DNA from: UBA8106 sp913052135
GTDB lineage: Bacteria; Acidobacteriota; Vicinamibacteria; Vicinamibacterales; UBA823
Assembly: GCA_913052135.1 (NCBI GenBank)
Contig: CAJXDY010000001.1
Span: 42,081-106,080, forward strand
Length of the DNA: 64,000 nucleotides
Reading direction: 5' to 3'
Below the pieces are notes generated by a model. It had not been told where the DNA came from, ran no database searches, and worked only from the letters and a program-made list of their open reading frames with translations. Shown here piece by piece: positions 1-9,015 of this stretch; position 1 is the first letter of the stretch, and each line of letters begins with the position of its first letter. A program made the translations under genes and the position numbers.

Positions 1-491
1 AGTAGTAGGGTTGGATCGAGAAGTAACGCACGGCAGATTGAGACACGCTGTTGCATGCCGCCAGACAGTTCGTGTGGGAAGCTGTTTTCGAAAGTCTCAA
101 GTCCAGCTAGCTGAAGTAAAACCTGTGCCTGTTTCCGGTAGCTGTCTGGATTAAGTCCACGCATTTCTGCTGTAAACAGAATATTGTCCATGGTACGCCG
201 CCAAGGTAACAGCACCGGAGATTGAAAGACCATGGCCGCGCCTGGCACTGGTCCCTTGACTGTTTGTCCGTGAACAGTGATCAGGCCACCAGTCGGCGTG
301 TTGAGTCCTGCGATTAGGCGCAGAGTGGTGGATTTTCCACATCCACTTGGACCGACGATAGTCAGGAATTCTCGATCTCGTGCCTCGAAAGAGAGTTGGT
401 CGAGTGCTGTTACACTTTGAAATACTTGTGACAGACCGTCTACGACTAATGCCGCATCTTGGGAAGTATCGGATGCAATTGACTTAGGCAT
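1..491 (-). CDS. ABC transporter ATP-binding protein, nitrate/sulfonate/taurine type (partial)
   Basis: This is the N-terminal 163 residues of an ABC ATPase; the rest lies beyond the left edge. The Walker A motif GPSGCGKST is at about residues 47-55, the Q-loop (VFQSPVLLPWR) at about 88-98 and the signature LSGGMQQRV at about 142-150; the window ends just at the start of Walker B. The Q-loop followed by LLPWRT-like residues is typical of the NrtD/SsuB/TauB class that energises uptake of oxyanions or sulfonates; that substrate class is inferred, because no permease or binding protein is visible. The ATG is at 489-491. The neighbouring sulfatase starts divergently only about 50 bases away. Confidence 0.9.
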   Translation of the reverse strand, partial: MPKSIASDTSQDAALVVDGLSQVFQSVTALDQLSFEARDREFLTIVGPSGCGKSTTLRLIAGLNTPTGGLITVHGQTVKGPVPGAAMVFQSPVLLPWRRTMDNILFTAEMRGLNPDSYRKQAQVLLQLAGLETFENSFPHELSGGMQQRVSICRALLLDPTLL

Positions 492-545
492 GGAAGTATC
501 GTGAGGCACTGTCATCGAATTGGAAACGCTATAATTAGGAACATC

Positions 546-1976
546 TTGCGTATTTCATCACGAAACTGGCTTATGGTGCTCGCGATCATGTGCAGCGGAC
601 ACGGCTGCGCCAGCCAGTCCGCCGTCGAAGACGTTGTTTCCAGAGCACAGATACGACCTAACATTGTATATATCCTAGCCGACGATCTCGGATATGGGGA
701 TCTTGGTGTCTATGGTCAGGAATTGATTAGCACACCGAATATTGATCGGCTTGCTGCCGGAGGTATGCGTTTCACTCAACATTATGCTGGTTCGACAGTC
801 TGTGCGCCTTCGAGAGCGTCGCTGATGTCAGGTCTGCATACCGGTCACACTTACATTCGCGGCAATAAGCCTATATTTCCAGAAGGGCAATATCCGATTC
901 CGGCTTCTAGGATTACGCTTGCGGAAGTATTACAGGACGTTGGTTACAAGACCGCTGCAATTGGTAAATGGGGGCTCGGCGCACCGGGAACAGAAGGCCT
1001 GCCGACGCGACAAGGTTTCGACTACTTTTTTGGTTATAACGATCAACGAGAAGCACATAGTTACTACCCAGACCATTTGTGGCGTAATGAAGAACGGGTA
1101 GACCTACCGAAAAACGAGGAGGGCCAACGTGGCACGTATAGTCATGACCTTCTTACTGATGAAGTGCTGACATTCTTGCAGAAAAAAACAGAGGAGCCCT
1201 TTTTTCTATATATCCCTTACACGATACCTCACGCTGCGCTCGATGTGCCTGATGATTCAATGCTGGTGTATGAAGGACAATTTCAAGAAAAACCATGGGA
1301 AGCGGAGGGTAGCTATATCGGACAGGAGACACCACGGACTGCGTATGCGGCCATGGTGTCGAGACTCGATGCTGACATTGGAAGAATTCTACGTACCTTA
1401 GAAACCCAAGGGTTACTCGACCAAACGCTCGTCATTTTCACAAGCGACAACGGACCCCATCAAGAAGCAGGTGCTGACCCAATTTTTTTCAACAGCAACG
1501 GCGGTTTGCGTGGTATCAAGCGCGATCTCTATGAGGGAGGCATTCGCGTTCCCATGATCGCGATGTGGAGAGGTGTCATCCAGGAAAATTCGGTGACTGA
1601 TCATATTTCAGCCTTTTGGGATGTTATGCCAACACTGTGCGCAATTATAGGTGTTGACCCGCCTCCAGATATTGATGGAATCTCCTTTTTACCAACCCTG
1701 CTTGGTGAATCTCAAGTTGCCCACGATTACCTCTATTGGGAATTTCATGAACTGGGTGGTAAGCAGGCTATCAGAATGAACAACTGGAAAGGTGTGCGTC
1801 TCAACGTTCATGATAATCCTGTAGCTCCAATAGAGTTGTATGACCTCAGTCGAGATCGTCAGGAGGCTCGGAATCTATCATTTGATTATCCGAACATTGT
1901 TACTCGGATTGCTCAATTAATGGATGAGGCGCACACGCCGTCTGATCTCTTTGTCTTCCCTGGAGACGACCCATGA
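546..1976 (+). CDS. Arylsulfatase-type sulfatase, exported
   Basis: Type I (formylglycine) sulfatase that would hydrolyse sulfate esters, outside the cytoplasm. The active-site motif CAPSRASLMSG has the Cys that becomes formylglycine, the metal-binding ADDLGYGD lies near the N-terminus and the second metal site SDNGPH in the C-terminal half. I prefer the TTG at 546 because AGGA lies 5 bases upstream and the protein then begins MRISSRNW followed by a hydrophobic run and Cys, a normal signal or lipoprotein leader; a GTG at 501 would add 15 residues and leave 9 bases to the divergent ATPase. A TATAAT sits at 530-535. It is a close paralogue of the sulfatase at 31936-33396. The stop overlaps the next gene by 4 bases (ATGA), so the two are probably co-translated. 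Substrate unknown. Confidence 0.9.
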   Translation: MRISSRNWLMVLAIMCSGHGCASQSAVEDVVSRAQIRPNIVYILADDLGYGDLGVYGQELISTPNIDRLAAGGMRFTQHYAGSTVCAPSRASLMSGLHTGHTYIRGNKPIFPEGQYPIPASRITLAEVLQDVGYKTAAIGKWGLGAPGTEGLPTRQGFDYFFGYNDQREAHSYYPDHLWRNEERVDLPKNEEGQRGTYSHDLLTDEVLTFLQKKTEEPFFLYIPYTIPHAALDVPDDSMLVYEGQFQEKPWEAEGSYIGQETPRTAYAAMVSRLDADIGRILRTLETQGLLDQTLVIFTSDNGPHQEAGADPIFFNSNGGLRGIKRDLYEGGIRVPMIAMWRGVIQENSVTDHISAFWDVMPTLCAIIGVDPPPDIDGISFLPTLLGESQVAHDYLYWEFHELGGKQAIRMNNWKGVRLNVHDNPVAPIELYDLSRDRQEARNLSFDYPNIVTRIAQLMDEAHTPSDLFVFPGDDP

Positions 1977-3568
1977 TTCACTGGTTGTCAACGTTACTGA
2001 CTCCGTGCTCAAATTTCTGGTTGCGACCGTCTAGGAATAAGTGGGCATGGTTTCTCAGTGTTGTGATGCTAGCAATGTCGTGTGCAGGTGAGGTGTCAAT
2101 TGACGATCTTGCTCCGTCCAAAGACTTGGATAAACCGAATATTCTCTGGCTTATTGCTGAAGATTTAGGTCCGGAGTTGAGCGCGTATGGGCATCCCGAA
2201 GTGCAGACTCCGAATCTGGATCAACTTGCAGCGAATGGTGTTCGGTATACCCACGCGTTCACCACATCTCCGGTGTGTTCGTCCAGTCGATCAGCTTTCA
2301 TGACAGGTATGTACCAGACGACGATCGGTGCACACAATCACCGTTCTCATCGAGAGGACAACTACCCGCTTCCGGACGGCGTGCGTCTCATTACAGATTG
2401 GTTACGAGATGCTGATTATTTCACAGGTAATATCGTTGATTTGACTGATAGTGATGAAGAATTTCATTATCGGGAAGCCATGGAGGGAGGTTTTGCCGAC
2501 TTTGCCGGCACCGGCAAAACTGACTGGAATTTTGATTATGAAGGTGAACCCTTTGATACCGATCGCTGGAGTGACCTAGCACGTAACGAACCCTTTTATG
2601 CGCAGGTCAACTTTCCAGAGACGCATCGTGGTCCAGAGTGGGACAATGCTCACAAGCAAATCATGCAACCCGCGAATCCATCTGCGGTAAGTATGCCTCC
2701 GTACTATCCAGATCATCCTGAAGCCCGCGCAGATTGGGCCCAGTACCTGAACTCGGTCATGTCTTTAGATCGTAAAGTCGGCTTTGTGCTGAATCGGCTG
2801 GAGGAGGATGGGTTAGCTGATCGAACTGTGGTCATATTTATGAGTGACCATGGAAGGGCGATGGTGAGGGGGAAACAGTGGCCCTATGATAGTGGACTGC
2901 ATGTTCCACTCATTGTGCGGTGGCCCAGCGAAATTCCAGCGCCTAAAGGATTCACGGCTGGAGCCATAGAAGACCGTCTGATTGCTTCAATCGATGTATC
3001 AGCGACCACGCTGGCAATTGCTGGTGTTGTCCCGCCTGCCAAGATGGAAGGACAAGTGTTTCTAGGTGAAGGCGCATCACCTCGAACGTACGTGTTTAGT
3101 GGTCGCGATCGAGGAGATGAAACAATCGATCGTATTCGCACGGTTCGTGATGATCAATATCGGTACATTAGGAACTACTATCCTGAACGGGGACTGCTAC
3201 AACTCAATCGATATAAAGAATTTAGTTATCCCATGATTCCATTAATGCGGGAATTACACGAGGCAGGTCAGTTAACCTCTGTTCAGGCTGCCTTGTTGGC
3301 GCCGAGTCGCCCTAAGGAAGAACTGTACGACCTTGATGCCGACCCGTTCGAAGTAGACAATGTAGCTGAGGATCCGAGACATGCCGAACCACTCAAACGT
3401 CTCCGAGTTGCTTTGGATGAATGGATTATCAATTCGAATGATCAGGGTGAAATACCTGAGGGGCCTGAAATCTACGAGTACTGGGAACGCGAGATGAGCG
3501 AGATCTACGATGCTCAAATCAAGCAGATGCTAAAAGAACGGCAGGAACGTAAGACAGCAAGAAACTAG
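1973..3568 (+). CDS. Sulfatase (N-sulfoglucosamine sulfohydrolase-like), lipoprotein candidate
   Basis: Second sulfatase of the pair, 531 residues, of a different subfamily from its neighbour. The formylglycine motif reads VCSSSRSAFMTGMY, so the usual Pro of C-x-P-S-R is Ser; this variant is common in heparan-N-sulfatase-like bacterial sulfatases. The N-terminal metal ligands are in LIAEDLGPEL, where the usual second Asp region is changed, and MSDHG supplies the C-terminal ligand. The N-terminus has a hydrophobic run ending LAMSC, a plausible lipobox. The start ATG overlaps the previous stop. The C-terminal tail is charged (KQMLKERQERK). The likely role is desulfation of polysaccharide; the specific substrate is inference. 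Confidence 0.88.
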   Translation: MIHWLSTLLTPCSNFWLRPSRNKWAWFLSVVMLAMSCAGEVSIDDLAPSKDLDKPNILWLIAEDLGPELSAYGHPEVQTPNLDQLAANGVRYTHAFTTSPVCSSSRSAFMTGMYQTTIGAHNHRSHREDNYPLPDGVRLITDWLRDADYFTGNIVDLTDSDEEFHYREAMEGGFADFAGTGKTDWNFDYEGEPFDTDRWSDLARNEPFYAQVNFPETHRGPEWDNAHKQIMQPANPSAVSMPPYYPDHPEARADWAQYLNSVMSLDRKVGFVLNRLEEDGLADRTVVIFMSDHGRAMVRGKQWPYDSGLHVPLIVRWPSEIPAPKGFTAGAIEDRLIASIDVSATTLAIAGVVPPAKMEGQVFLGEGASPRTYVFSGRDRGDETIDRIRTVRDDQYRYIRNYYPERGLLQLNRYKEFSYPMIPLMRELHEAGQLTSVQAALLAPSRPKEELYDLDADPFEVDNVAEDPRHAEPLKRLRVALDEWIINSNDQGEIPEGPEIYEYWEREMSEIYDAQIKQMLKERQERKTARN

Positions 3569-3601
3569 CCAGCTAGATTAAAAGAGATATTGGTTTTCTA
3601 C

Positions 3602-6061
3602 ATGATTCGAAAGAGTAAAAAAAGAACTACGCGGCGTAAATTTCTCCAAAATGTTACAGGTGGCATCCTTGTGCCAACCGTAGTTAAAGGAGCTGCTCCC
3701 TTTGATAGGTTGAGTTCTTCGATTGATCGGTCAAGACAGGATGGTCTGACAGTGATCATCAATCTGGAAAAAGGTGTGACTCGTCCCTGGCTTGGTTCGG
3801 CGCTGTGGGCAAATCGTTTGCAGGACTGGAGGCTTAAAAATGGTCGCATCGAATGTCTAGCTGGTGGCCAAGAAGATTTGGGTCGCACGGTTGGGATATT
3901 AACCCGTGAGATCGTGAGCGGTGAGGGGGCCGCGCATCTCCGTGTGGTAACTGGCACGCTTGAATCGTCAGGAAAAGGCGGCTTTAGTGGTTTTCTCATT
4001 GGAGTGGGTGCTGGAAATCTCGACTACCGTTCGTCTGCCTTGGCTCAGAAGGCATCTGGCATGGCTGGAGGTTTCTGGTGTGGATACGAAAGTGATGGCC
4101 AAATTCGATTTCGCGAACATACAGACGAGCGAGCGCCTCTGGCTTATGAGGAACTGTCTTCTGAGCAGACGAATGAAGGGTTTAGTCCAAAACGTAATTT
4201 GAATGAAATAGTCGAATTACGCTTAGACATTAAGTCTCAAGCAGACGGACGCTTCACAGTCACTCTAAATGCACTCGACGCTAAAACAGGAGAGCGCTTG
4301 GCTGGAGGAATTCGCCGTGATGTTGCGGATCGGGATGTGACTGGGGCGGTAGCACTTGTATCCTCTGCGACGCCGCAAGTTGTCGGTCGCGCTCGTCATT
4401 GGTTTCAAGAGCTTGAGAGTGGTGGATCCAAGATTGCCAACCATGCATCTAGGTCTTTGGGTCCTATTCTAGGGACTTTGTACTCCCTTAACCAAAACGT
4501 GCTCAAGGCGTCTGTGCAGTTGATGCCTCTTAGTGATGAGGAGCCACGGACGGTTTTGTTTCAGTATCGAGCCCCGGGCGGGCTATGGCAAGAAGGAACC
4601 AATGCAGAGTGGGGGGTAGGATATTCGGCAGTGTTTCGAATGGAAAAATGGGATTCTTCTAAATCGTGGGAATATCGAGTGCGATACGAAGACTTATGGG
4701 GAGTCCAACACGATTATCTTGGTGTCGTTCAACAAGACCCGAGAGATTATGATGAGTTTGCTATTGCGCATCTAAGTTGTGTGATGCCAGTCGCCCGTTC
4801 GTTTGAGGGTGGGGTAGGTGAGGCTGAGTTGCCGGTAGCGGAATTATTAGGGCGTTACACGAATAAGAACATTCATTTTCCGCACGCGGATTTAGTCAGG
4901 CACCTCTCGGTTCATGATCCGCAACTGCTTGTGTTTGCAGGCGACCAGTTGTACGAACATAGTCCGACTCGACAGGATGAGAGTAAGACACAAGCGCTGG
5001 ACTATCTATATAAATGGTTTCTTTGGTACTGGTCATTTGGCGACTTAACCCGTCGAGTGCCGACGATTATTCAGACTGACGATCATGATGTCTATCAGGG
5101 AAACCTCTGGGGCAATGGTGGTCGCGCCGCACCACCCAAGATTGTGGACCGTGACGGTGTAGCCACTAGGGTGCCTGATCAAAATCGGGGGGGTTATAGG
5201 TTTAGCCCTGGATTCATTAACCTTGTCCAGCAGACCCAGTGCGGACACAATCCCGATCCCTACGACCCGACACCGATTGAACAAGGTATTGGCGTGTACT
5301 ATGCAACATTCCTTTATGGCGGTATCAGTTTTGCTCTTCTAGAGGACCGGAAGTTTAAGACTGCGCCAATCCAAGGCGCAGATCTTGACGTCCATGAAGC
5401 AGAATTGTTGGGCGGGCGGCAGGAAGCATTTTTGCAGAGTTGGGCTCATGACAAAGACGATGTTGATGGTCGTATCTGCTTAACACAAACCGTATTTGCG
5501 TGTGTGCAGACCAGTCCGGAAGGCCGCCCGTTAGTGGATTGGGATTCGAATGGTCACCCAAAACTTCAACGCGATCGCGCAATCGCGTTATTGCGGGACG
5601 CGGGAGCGCTTGTACTGGCAGGCGATCAGCATTTAGCTTCCATTGTTCGGCATGGTATTGATTCACACACTGACGGTGTTGTGCAGTACACGGGTCCTGC
5701 GACACTATCGTTTTGGCAGCGCTGGTTTGAGCCCCGCACGGACTTACCTAATGCTAAGGGTAGGCATACAGGTGATTTTGTGGACGCTTTTGGCAATAAA
5801 CTTCGAGTGCATGCTGTAGCAAATCCAAAGATTTCCTTCGACTATTATCGTCGGTTTAAGCCGGGTCGTAGTCAGGCGTTGGGAGACACTCGGCTAAAGA
5901 GTGAAGGGTATGGGATTATACGAGTCCAAAAATTACAAAAGAAATATGTCATTGAATGTTGGCCACGGGCTGTTGACCCGCGTGGTCCCGATGCGGCTCA
6001 ATTTCCAGGCTGGCCGTTTCATCTGCGGTTTGACGAGTGTGATGGACGGGCACTTGATTAG
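3602..6061 (+). CDS. PhoD-like metallophosphatase/phosphodiesterase, Tat-exported
   Basis: An 819-residue exported protein. The N-terminus has a twin-arginine motif (TRRKFLQN) and a hydrophobic stretch. The catalytic half shows PhoD-type metallophosphatase motifs: FAGDQLYEH, QTDDHDVYQGNLWG and, near the C-terminus, LAGDQHLASI. The first 380 or so residues look beta-rich and may be a lectin- or jelly-roll-like domain ahead of the phosphatase core. PhoD enzymes hydrolyse phosphate mono- and diesters in a metal-dependent way; the substrate here is unknown. I chose the ATG at 3602 over the in-frame TTG at 3590, which has no room for a ribosome binding site after AAAAGAGA at 3580-3587. It follows the sulfatase pair by 33 bases and is probably co-transcribed. 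Confidence 0.85.
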   Translation: MIRKSKKRTTRRKFLQNVTGGILVPTVVKGAAPFDRLSSSIDRSRQDGLTVIINLEKGVTRPWLGSALWANRLQDWRLKNGRIECLAGGQEDLGRTVGILTREIVSGEGAAHLRVVTGTLESSGKGGFSGFLIGVGAGNLDYRSSALAQKASGMAGGFWCGYESDGQIRFREHTDERAPLAYEELSSEQTNEGFSPKRNLNEIVELRLDIKSQADGRFTVTLNALDAKTGERLAGGIRRDVADRDVTGAVALVSSATPQVVGRARHWFQELESGGSKIANHASRSLGPILGTLYSLNQNVLKASVQLMPLSDEEPRTVLFQYRAPGGLWQEGTNAEWGVGYSAVFRMEKWDSSKSWEYRVRYEDLWGVQHDYLGVVQQDPRDYDEFAIAHLSCVMPVARSFEGGVGEAELPVAELLGRYTNKNIHFPHADLVRHLSVHDPQLLVFAGDQLYEHSPTRQDESKTQALDYLYKWFLWYWSFGDLTRRVPTIIQTDDHDVYQGNLWGNGGRAAPPKIVDRDGVATRVPDQNRGGYRFSPGFINLVQQTQCGHNPDPYDPTPIEQGIGVYYATFLYGGISFALLEDRKFKTAPIQGADLDVHEAELLGGRQEAFLQSWAHDKDDVDGRICLTQTVFACVQTSPEGRPLVDWDSNGHPKLQRDRAIALLRDAGALVLAGDQHLASIVRHGIDSHTDGVVQYTGPATLSFWQRWFEPRTDLPNAKGRHTGDFVDAFGNKLRVHAVANPKISFDYYRRFKPGRSQALGDTRLKSEGYGIIRVQKLQKKYVIECWPRAVDPRGPDAAQFPGWPFHLRFDECDGRALD

Positions 6062-6102
6062 CAAGGAGAACGAGTCAATCTACTGTGATGTATGTCGAAA
6101 GT

Positions 6103-6132
6103 TTGACTTAACATTGCCGGGCGGAGTATAAA
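6103..6132 (+). promoter_or_regulatory. Predicted sigma70 promoter of the thr leader-hom operon
   Basis: TTGACT at 6103-6108 and TATAAA at 6127-6132 are separated by 18 bases, each one mismatch from consensus. The predicted transcript start near 6139 would give an untranslated leader of about 58 bases before the leader ORF at 6197. No other element in the 360-base gap between the phosphatase and hom fits better. Confidence 0.65.
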
Positions 6133-6196
6133 GATCTGTTGGATCTATTCGAAATAGCGGTGCTGCTGCTATTCACAACTTAGGAAGTTATCGCGG

Positions 6197-6331
6197 ATGA
6201 TAAACGTGAGACTGTTCAACTGGTTCAAGAAGACTGTAGATGTCAACTTTACGATATCTGTAAGCACGGCGACGGTCGTCACTATTTTCGGCACGACCAC
6301 GATGCCGTGGGCGTGCAACTGGATGATGTAG
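6197..6331 (+). CDS. thrL: Threonine operon leader peptide (thrL-like), 44 codons
   Basis: Short ORF of 44 residues upstream of hom. A ribosome binding site AGGAAG at 6182-6187 lies 9 bases before the ATG. Residues 19-36 are rich in Thr with Ile and Val (TISVSTATVVTIFGTTTM), including three consecutive Thr codons at 6293-6301. Thr- and Ile-rich leader peptides govern thr operons in enterobacteria through ribosome stalling. The last codons (Trp-Met-Met-stop, 6320-6331) fall in the segment that forms the antiterminator. The peptide itself probably has no function beyond its translation. No homologue search was possible; the call rests on codon content, position and the RNA structure beside it. 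Confidence 0.83.
   Translation: MINVRLFNWFKKTVDVNFTISVSTATVVTIFGTTTMPWACNWMM
6265..6309 (+). promoter_or_regulatory. Leader hairpin overlapping the threonine codons
   Basis: Two stacked stems can form: CACGGC at 6265-6270 with GCCGTG at 6304-6309, and inside it GGTCGT at 6274-6279 with ACGACC at 6293-6298. The three Thr codons lie in the 3' arm, so a ribosome stalled there would open it. It ends 10 bases before the antiterminator arm and could act as a pause hairpin. Inferred from base pairing only. Confidence 0.5.
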
Positions 6332-6373
6332 CCTGAACTAAGTAAGAACAAGTAATCAAAGGCCATCATCCAG
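6319..6373 (+). promoter_or_regulatory. Antiterminator of the thr attenuator
   Basis: CTGGATGATG at 6319-6328 is perfectly complementary to CATCATCCAG at 6364-6373, a 10-bp helix. The second arm is the 5' arm of the terminator, so the two structures exclude each other. A ribosome stalled on the Thr run (ending 6301) leaves the first arm free and favours read-through; one that reaches the stop codon at 6329 covers it and favours termination. Confidence 0.8.
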
Positions 6374-6394
6374 GCGGATGATGGCCTTTTTTTT
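6358..6394 (+). terminator. Intrinsic terminator (attenuator) upstream of hom
   Basis: GGCCATCATCC at 6361-6371 pairs perfectly with GGATGATGGCC at 6376-6386 around an AGGC loop, extended by AAA/TTT, and is followed by eight T residues. It ends 30 bases before the hom start codon and lies after the leader ORF on the same strand, so it most likely acts as a regulated attenuator. It could also end any transcript arriving from the sulfatase-phosphatase genes. Confidence 0.9.
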
Positions 6395-6423
6395 ATTCAA
6401 GGAAGAGGCGCGACGGGTGTTTC

Positions 6424-7722
6424 ATGTCTAGTGATAAAGGCCAAACGGAAGTTCGAAGAGTAGGGATAGCGGGATTTGGAACCGTGGGCCAGTCGGTGGC
6501 GCGGTTGCTGTGTTCAGGGAGATATCCGAATCTGCTGCTAACGCACATCTACAATAGAAATATACAGGCGAAGAAAGTCGACTGGGTGCCAGGACACGTC
6601 GTATGGACGGACCGGGTTGAAGATGTATTAGATACTGGCGTGGATATATTTGTTGAATTGATCGGCGGACTGTCACCTGCAAAAGAGTGGATTGAAGCTG
6701 CCATTATGGGTGGAAAGTCGGTGGTAACTGCGAACAAGCAAGTAATTGCCAAACACGGTGCTGAGCTCTGCACATTGGTTCGTCAAGGTGGCACGGCGTT
6801 ATGTTTCGAAGCAGCCGTTGGTGGCGGCATACCAATGGTGCGAGGTATTCAGCAGGGGTTAGGCTCGGATCATTTAATCGAACTTGTTGGTGTTTTAAAT
6901 GGCACCTGCAATTTCATCTTTGATCGCATGGAGAGCGCAGCAGTCACAATGGAGGAGGCAGTCCAGGAGGCGCAGGCACTCGGTTATGCGGAGGCTGATC
7001 CTTCGGATGACCTAGACGGATTGGATGCACAGGCGAAGATCGCAATCTTGTCAGCGGTAGGACTTCGTCGTCGATTGACGTCGACCGATATTCCAACTCG
7101 CACCATTAAGAGTGTTGGACAAATGGAGTTTCGGCAGGCCGACAAATTGAATTATGTGATTCGACAGGTCTCACGTGTTGCTGTGGATAATGCTCAAGGT
7201 GATCAAGTTCAGGCCCTAGTAACTCCTGCGTTAGTTCCCAAATCGTCACGGCTTGGCCAGGTGCATGGTGCTGAAAATATAATCGTAACGCGGGGTAAAT
7301 GGGGAGGAGAATCTGCGTTTGTTGGGCTCGGGGCCGGTGGCGAACCTACGGCTATTGCTGTTGTTGGTGACCTCTTGAGTATTGCGGAAGATACCGGGAC
7401 TAGCACAGCGATGCGATTTCCGGCATCAGAATCGACGTCTCGAGTATCCAAAGAATGTATTTCACGACATTATCTGCGAACGCCTACTGTTCTTCCACAT
7501 GGGATGAATTCAGTGTCTGATCGACTTAAGAGGAACGGCGTTGAAGTAGAAAAGATCTGGCAAGAATCAGAGGATTCTGGTCAATTGTTTACGCTAATGC
7601 TTACTGGCTTGACATCGTTTTCGGTCATTCAAGAAATGTGTGGTGAAGTTGAAGGGGAACTCAAGGACGCGGACCAATGTGTGTGGTTGCCAATCTTGGA
7701 TGAAAGCCCGAAAGAGCACTGA
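6424..7722 (+). CDS. hom: Homoserine dehydrogenase
   Basis: Reduces aspartate-4-semialdehyde to homoserine with NAD(P)H, the branch to threonine and methionine. The Rossmann motif GIAGFGTVGQSVARLL is at the N-terminus, the NGTCNFI motif at about residue 160 and the conserved EAQALGYAEADPSDDLDGLDAQAK region at about 180-205. The 432-residue length leaves a C-terminal part of about 80 residues resembling a weak ACT regulatory domain, so feedback control by threonine is possible. It is the first enzyme gene behind the Thr attenuator and is followed 19 bases later by thrC. Confidence 0.96.
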   Translation: MSSDKGQTEVRRVGIAGFGTVGQSVARLLCSGRYPNLLLTHIYNRNIQAKKVDWVPGHVVWTDRVEDVLDTGVDIFVELIGGLSPAKEWIEAAIMGGKSVVTANKQVIAKHGAELCTLVRQGGTALCFEAAVGGGIPMVRGIQQGLGSDHLIELVGVLNGTCNFIFDRMESAAVTMEEAVQEAQALGYAEADPSDDLDGLDAQAKIAILSAVGLRRRLTSTDIPTRTIKSVGQMEFRQADKLNYVIRQVSRVAVDNAQGDQVQALVTPALVPKSSRLGQVHGAENIIVTRGKWGGESAFVGLGAGGEPTAIAVVGDLLSIAEDTGTSTAMRFPASESTSRVSKECISRHYLRTPTVLPHGMNSVSDRLKRNGVEVEKIWQESEDSGQLFTLMLTGLTSFSVIQEMCGEVEGELKDADQCVWLPILDESPKEH

Positions 7723-7741
7723 ACTGTTGCAAGGATAACGG

Positions 7742-8971
7742 ATGACATATTTTACTGGGTTGAAGTGTTTTCTGTGCGGGACGGCCTTTCCGGCTAAGGC
7801 TTTGTTCGTCTGCGATCAATGCCTGGGGCCACTTGAACCGGCATATGACTATGAAGCCGTGCGGGCTGACATGTCGCGTGCCGTCGTAGCGTCGCGGCCG
7901 CAAAATCTGTGGCGTTACCGAGAACTTCTTCCGATTGTAGGAGAACCGAGGACAGGTCTTCATTCCGGATTTACGCCCTTGGTCCGCGCTGACCGTCTAG
8001 CTCGTGAGATAGGACTTCAAGAACTCTATCTTAAGGATGATTCCGTGAATCATCCAAGCTTGTCCTACAAGGATCGAGTGGTCTCGGTCGCGGCGACTCG
8101 AGCCGTCGAACTTGGTTTTCAGAAATTCGGCTGTGCGTCCACCGGTAATCTGGCCAATAGTGTTTCTGCACACGCTGCACGTCTCGGTTTGGACTGTTAT
8201 GTGTTCATTCCAAAGACGCTTGAACCAGGAAAGATTATAGGTACCTCGATCACAAATGCACATGTTGTAGCGATTGATGGAACCTACGATGACGTTAATC
8301 GACTGTGTACGCAAGTCGCGGACCGTTTTGAAATTGGATTCGCAAATATTAATTTACGCGCCTATTATGCGGAAGGTGCTAAAACGCACGCGTTCGAAAT
8401 CGCAGAACAACTCGGCTGGACTTTTCCCAAACATGTAGTTGTGCCGGTTGCAGGAGGCACCTTATTACCCAGAGTGGGAAAAGGGTTTCGTGAGTTGCGA
8501 GACATCGGCTTCGTCAGCGATTCAATGCCAAAAATTCATGCGGCTCAAGCTGCTGGGTCCGCACCAGTTATTCGAGCACTGCATGAAGGTCTCGAATATC
8601 CTGAGCCAGTCAAGCCAAAAACGATCGCGAAGTCAATTGCTATTGGAAATCCGGCTGATGGATTTCAAGTCCTACAGGTGGTGCGTGAAACTGGCGGTTG
8701 GGGTGCGATGGTGAGTGACAGTCAAATCCTTGCGGCAATGAAACTACTCGCCGAAACCGAGGGTATTTTCACGGAGCCTGCTGGAGGTACTACGTTGGCT
8801 GTGACGCTAGCGCTTGTCGAGGAAGGAAAAATTCCGCGTGATGAATCAGTGGTGGTGTCCATTACCGGTAACGGCTATAAAACGACTGAGGCGATTAGCG
8901 GTCAATTGAAACCCGTCGTGCAACTTGGACGCTCCCTGAAAGAGTTCGAGACTTTTCTAGCTGATCGGTAG
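7742..8971 (+). CDS. thrC: Threonine synthase
   Basis: PLP enzyme converting O-phosphohomoserine to threonine. It is 409 residues, a normal length. The PLP lysine lies in PSLSYKDRVV, and the glycine-rich phosphate-binding segment includes CASTGNLANS. The N-terminus has a CxxC...CxxC zinc-ribbon-like start (CFLCG...CDQC), as in many bacterial threonine synthases. It lies between hom and the TIGR00300 gene, with gaps of 19 and 44 bases, and is evidently in the same operon. Confidence 0.95.
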   Translation: MTYFTGLKCFLCGTAFPAKALFVCDQCLGPLEPAYDYEAVRADMSRAVVASRPQNLWRYRELLPIVGEPRTGLHSGFTPLVRADRLAREIGLQELYLKDDSVNHPSLSYKDRVVSVAATRAVELGFQKFGCASTGNLANSVSAHAARLGLDCYVFIPKTLEPGKIIGTSITNAHVVAIDGTYDDVNRLCTQVADRFEIGFANINLRAYYAEGAKTHAFEIAEQLGWTFPKHVVVPVAGGTLLPRVGKGFRELRDIGFVSDSMPKIHAAQAAGSAPVIRALHEGLEYPEPVKPKTIAKSIAIGNPADGFQVLQVVRETGGWGAMVSDSQILAAMKLLAETEGIFTEPAGGTTLAVTLALVEEGKIPRDESVVVSITGNGYKTTEAISGQLKPVVQLGRSLKEFETFLADR

Positions 8972-9015
8972 GTTGACGGATAATCGTTCTTAGATGATCA
9001 GGTGTGAGGCAGGCA

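Noticed and set aside
6169..6369. A 66-codon minus-strand ORF across the thr leader
   Set aside because: It begins within the terminator, has no ribosome site and is explained by the antisense of the leader.
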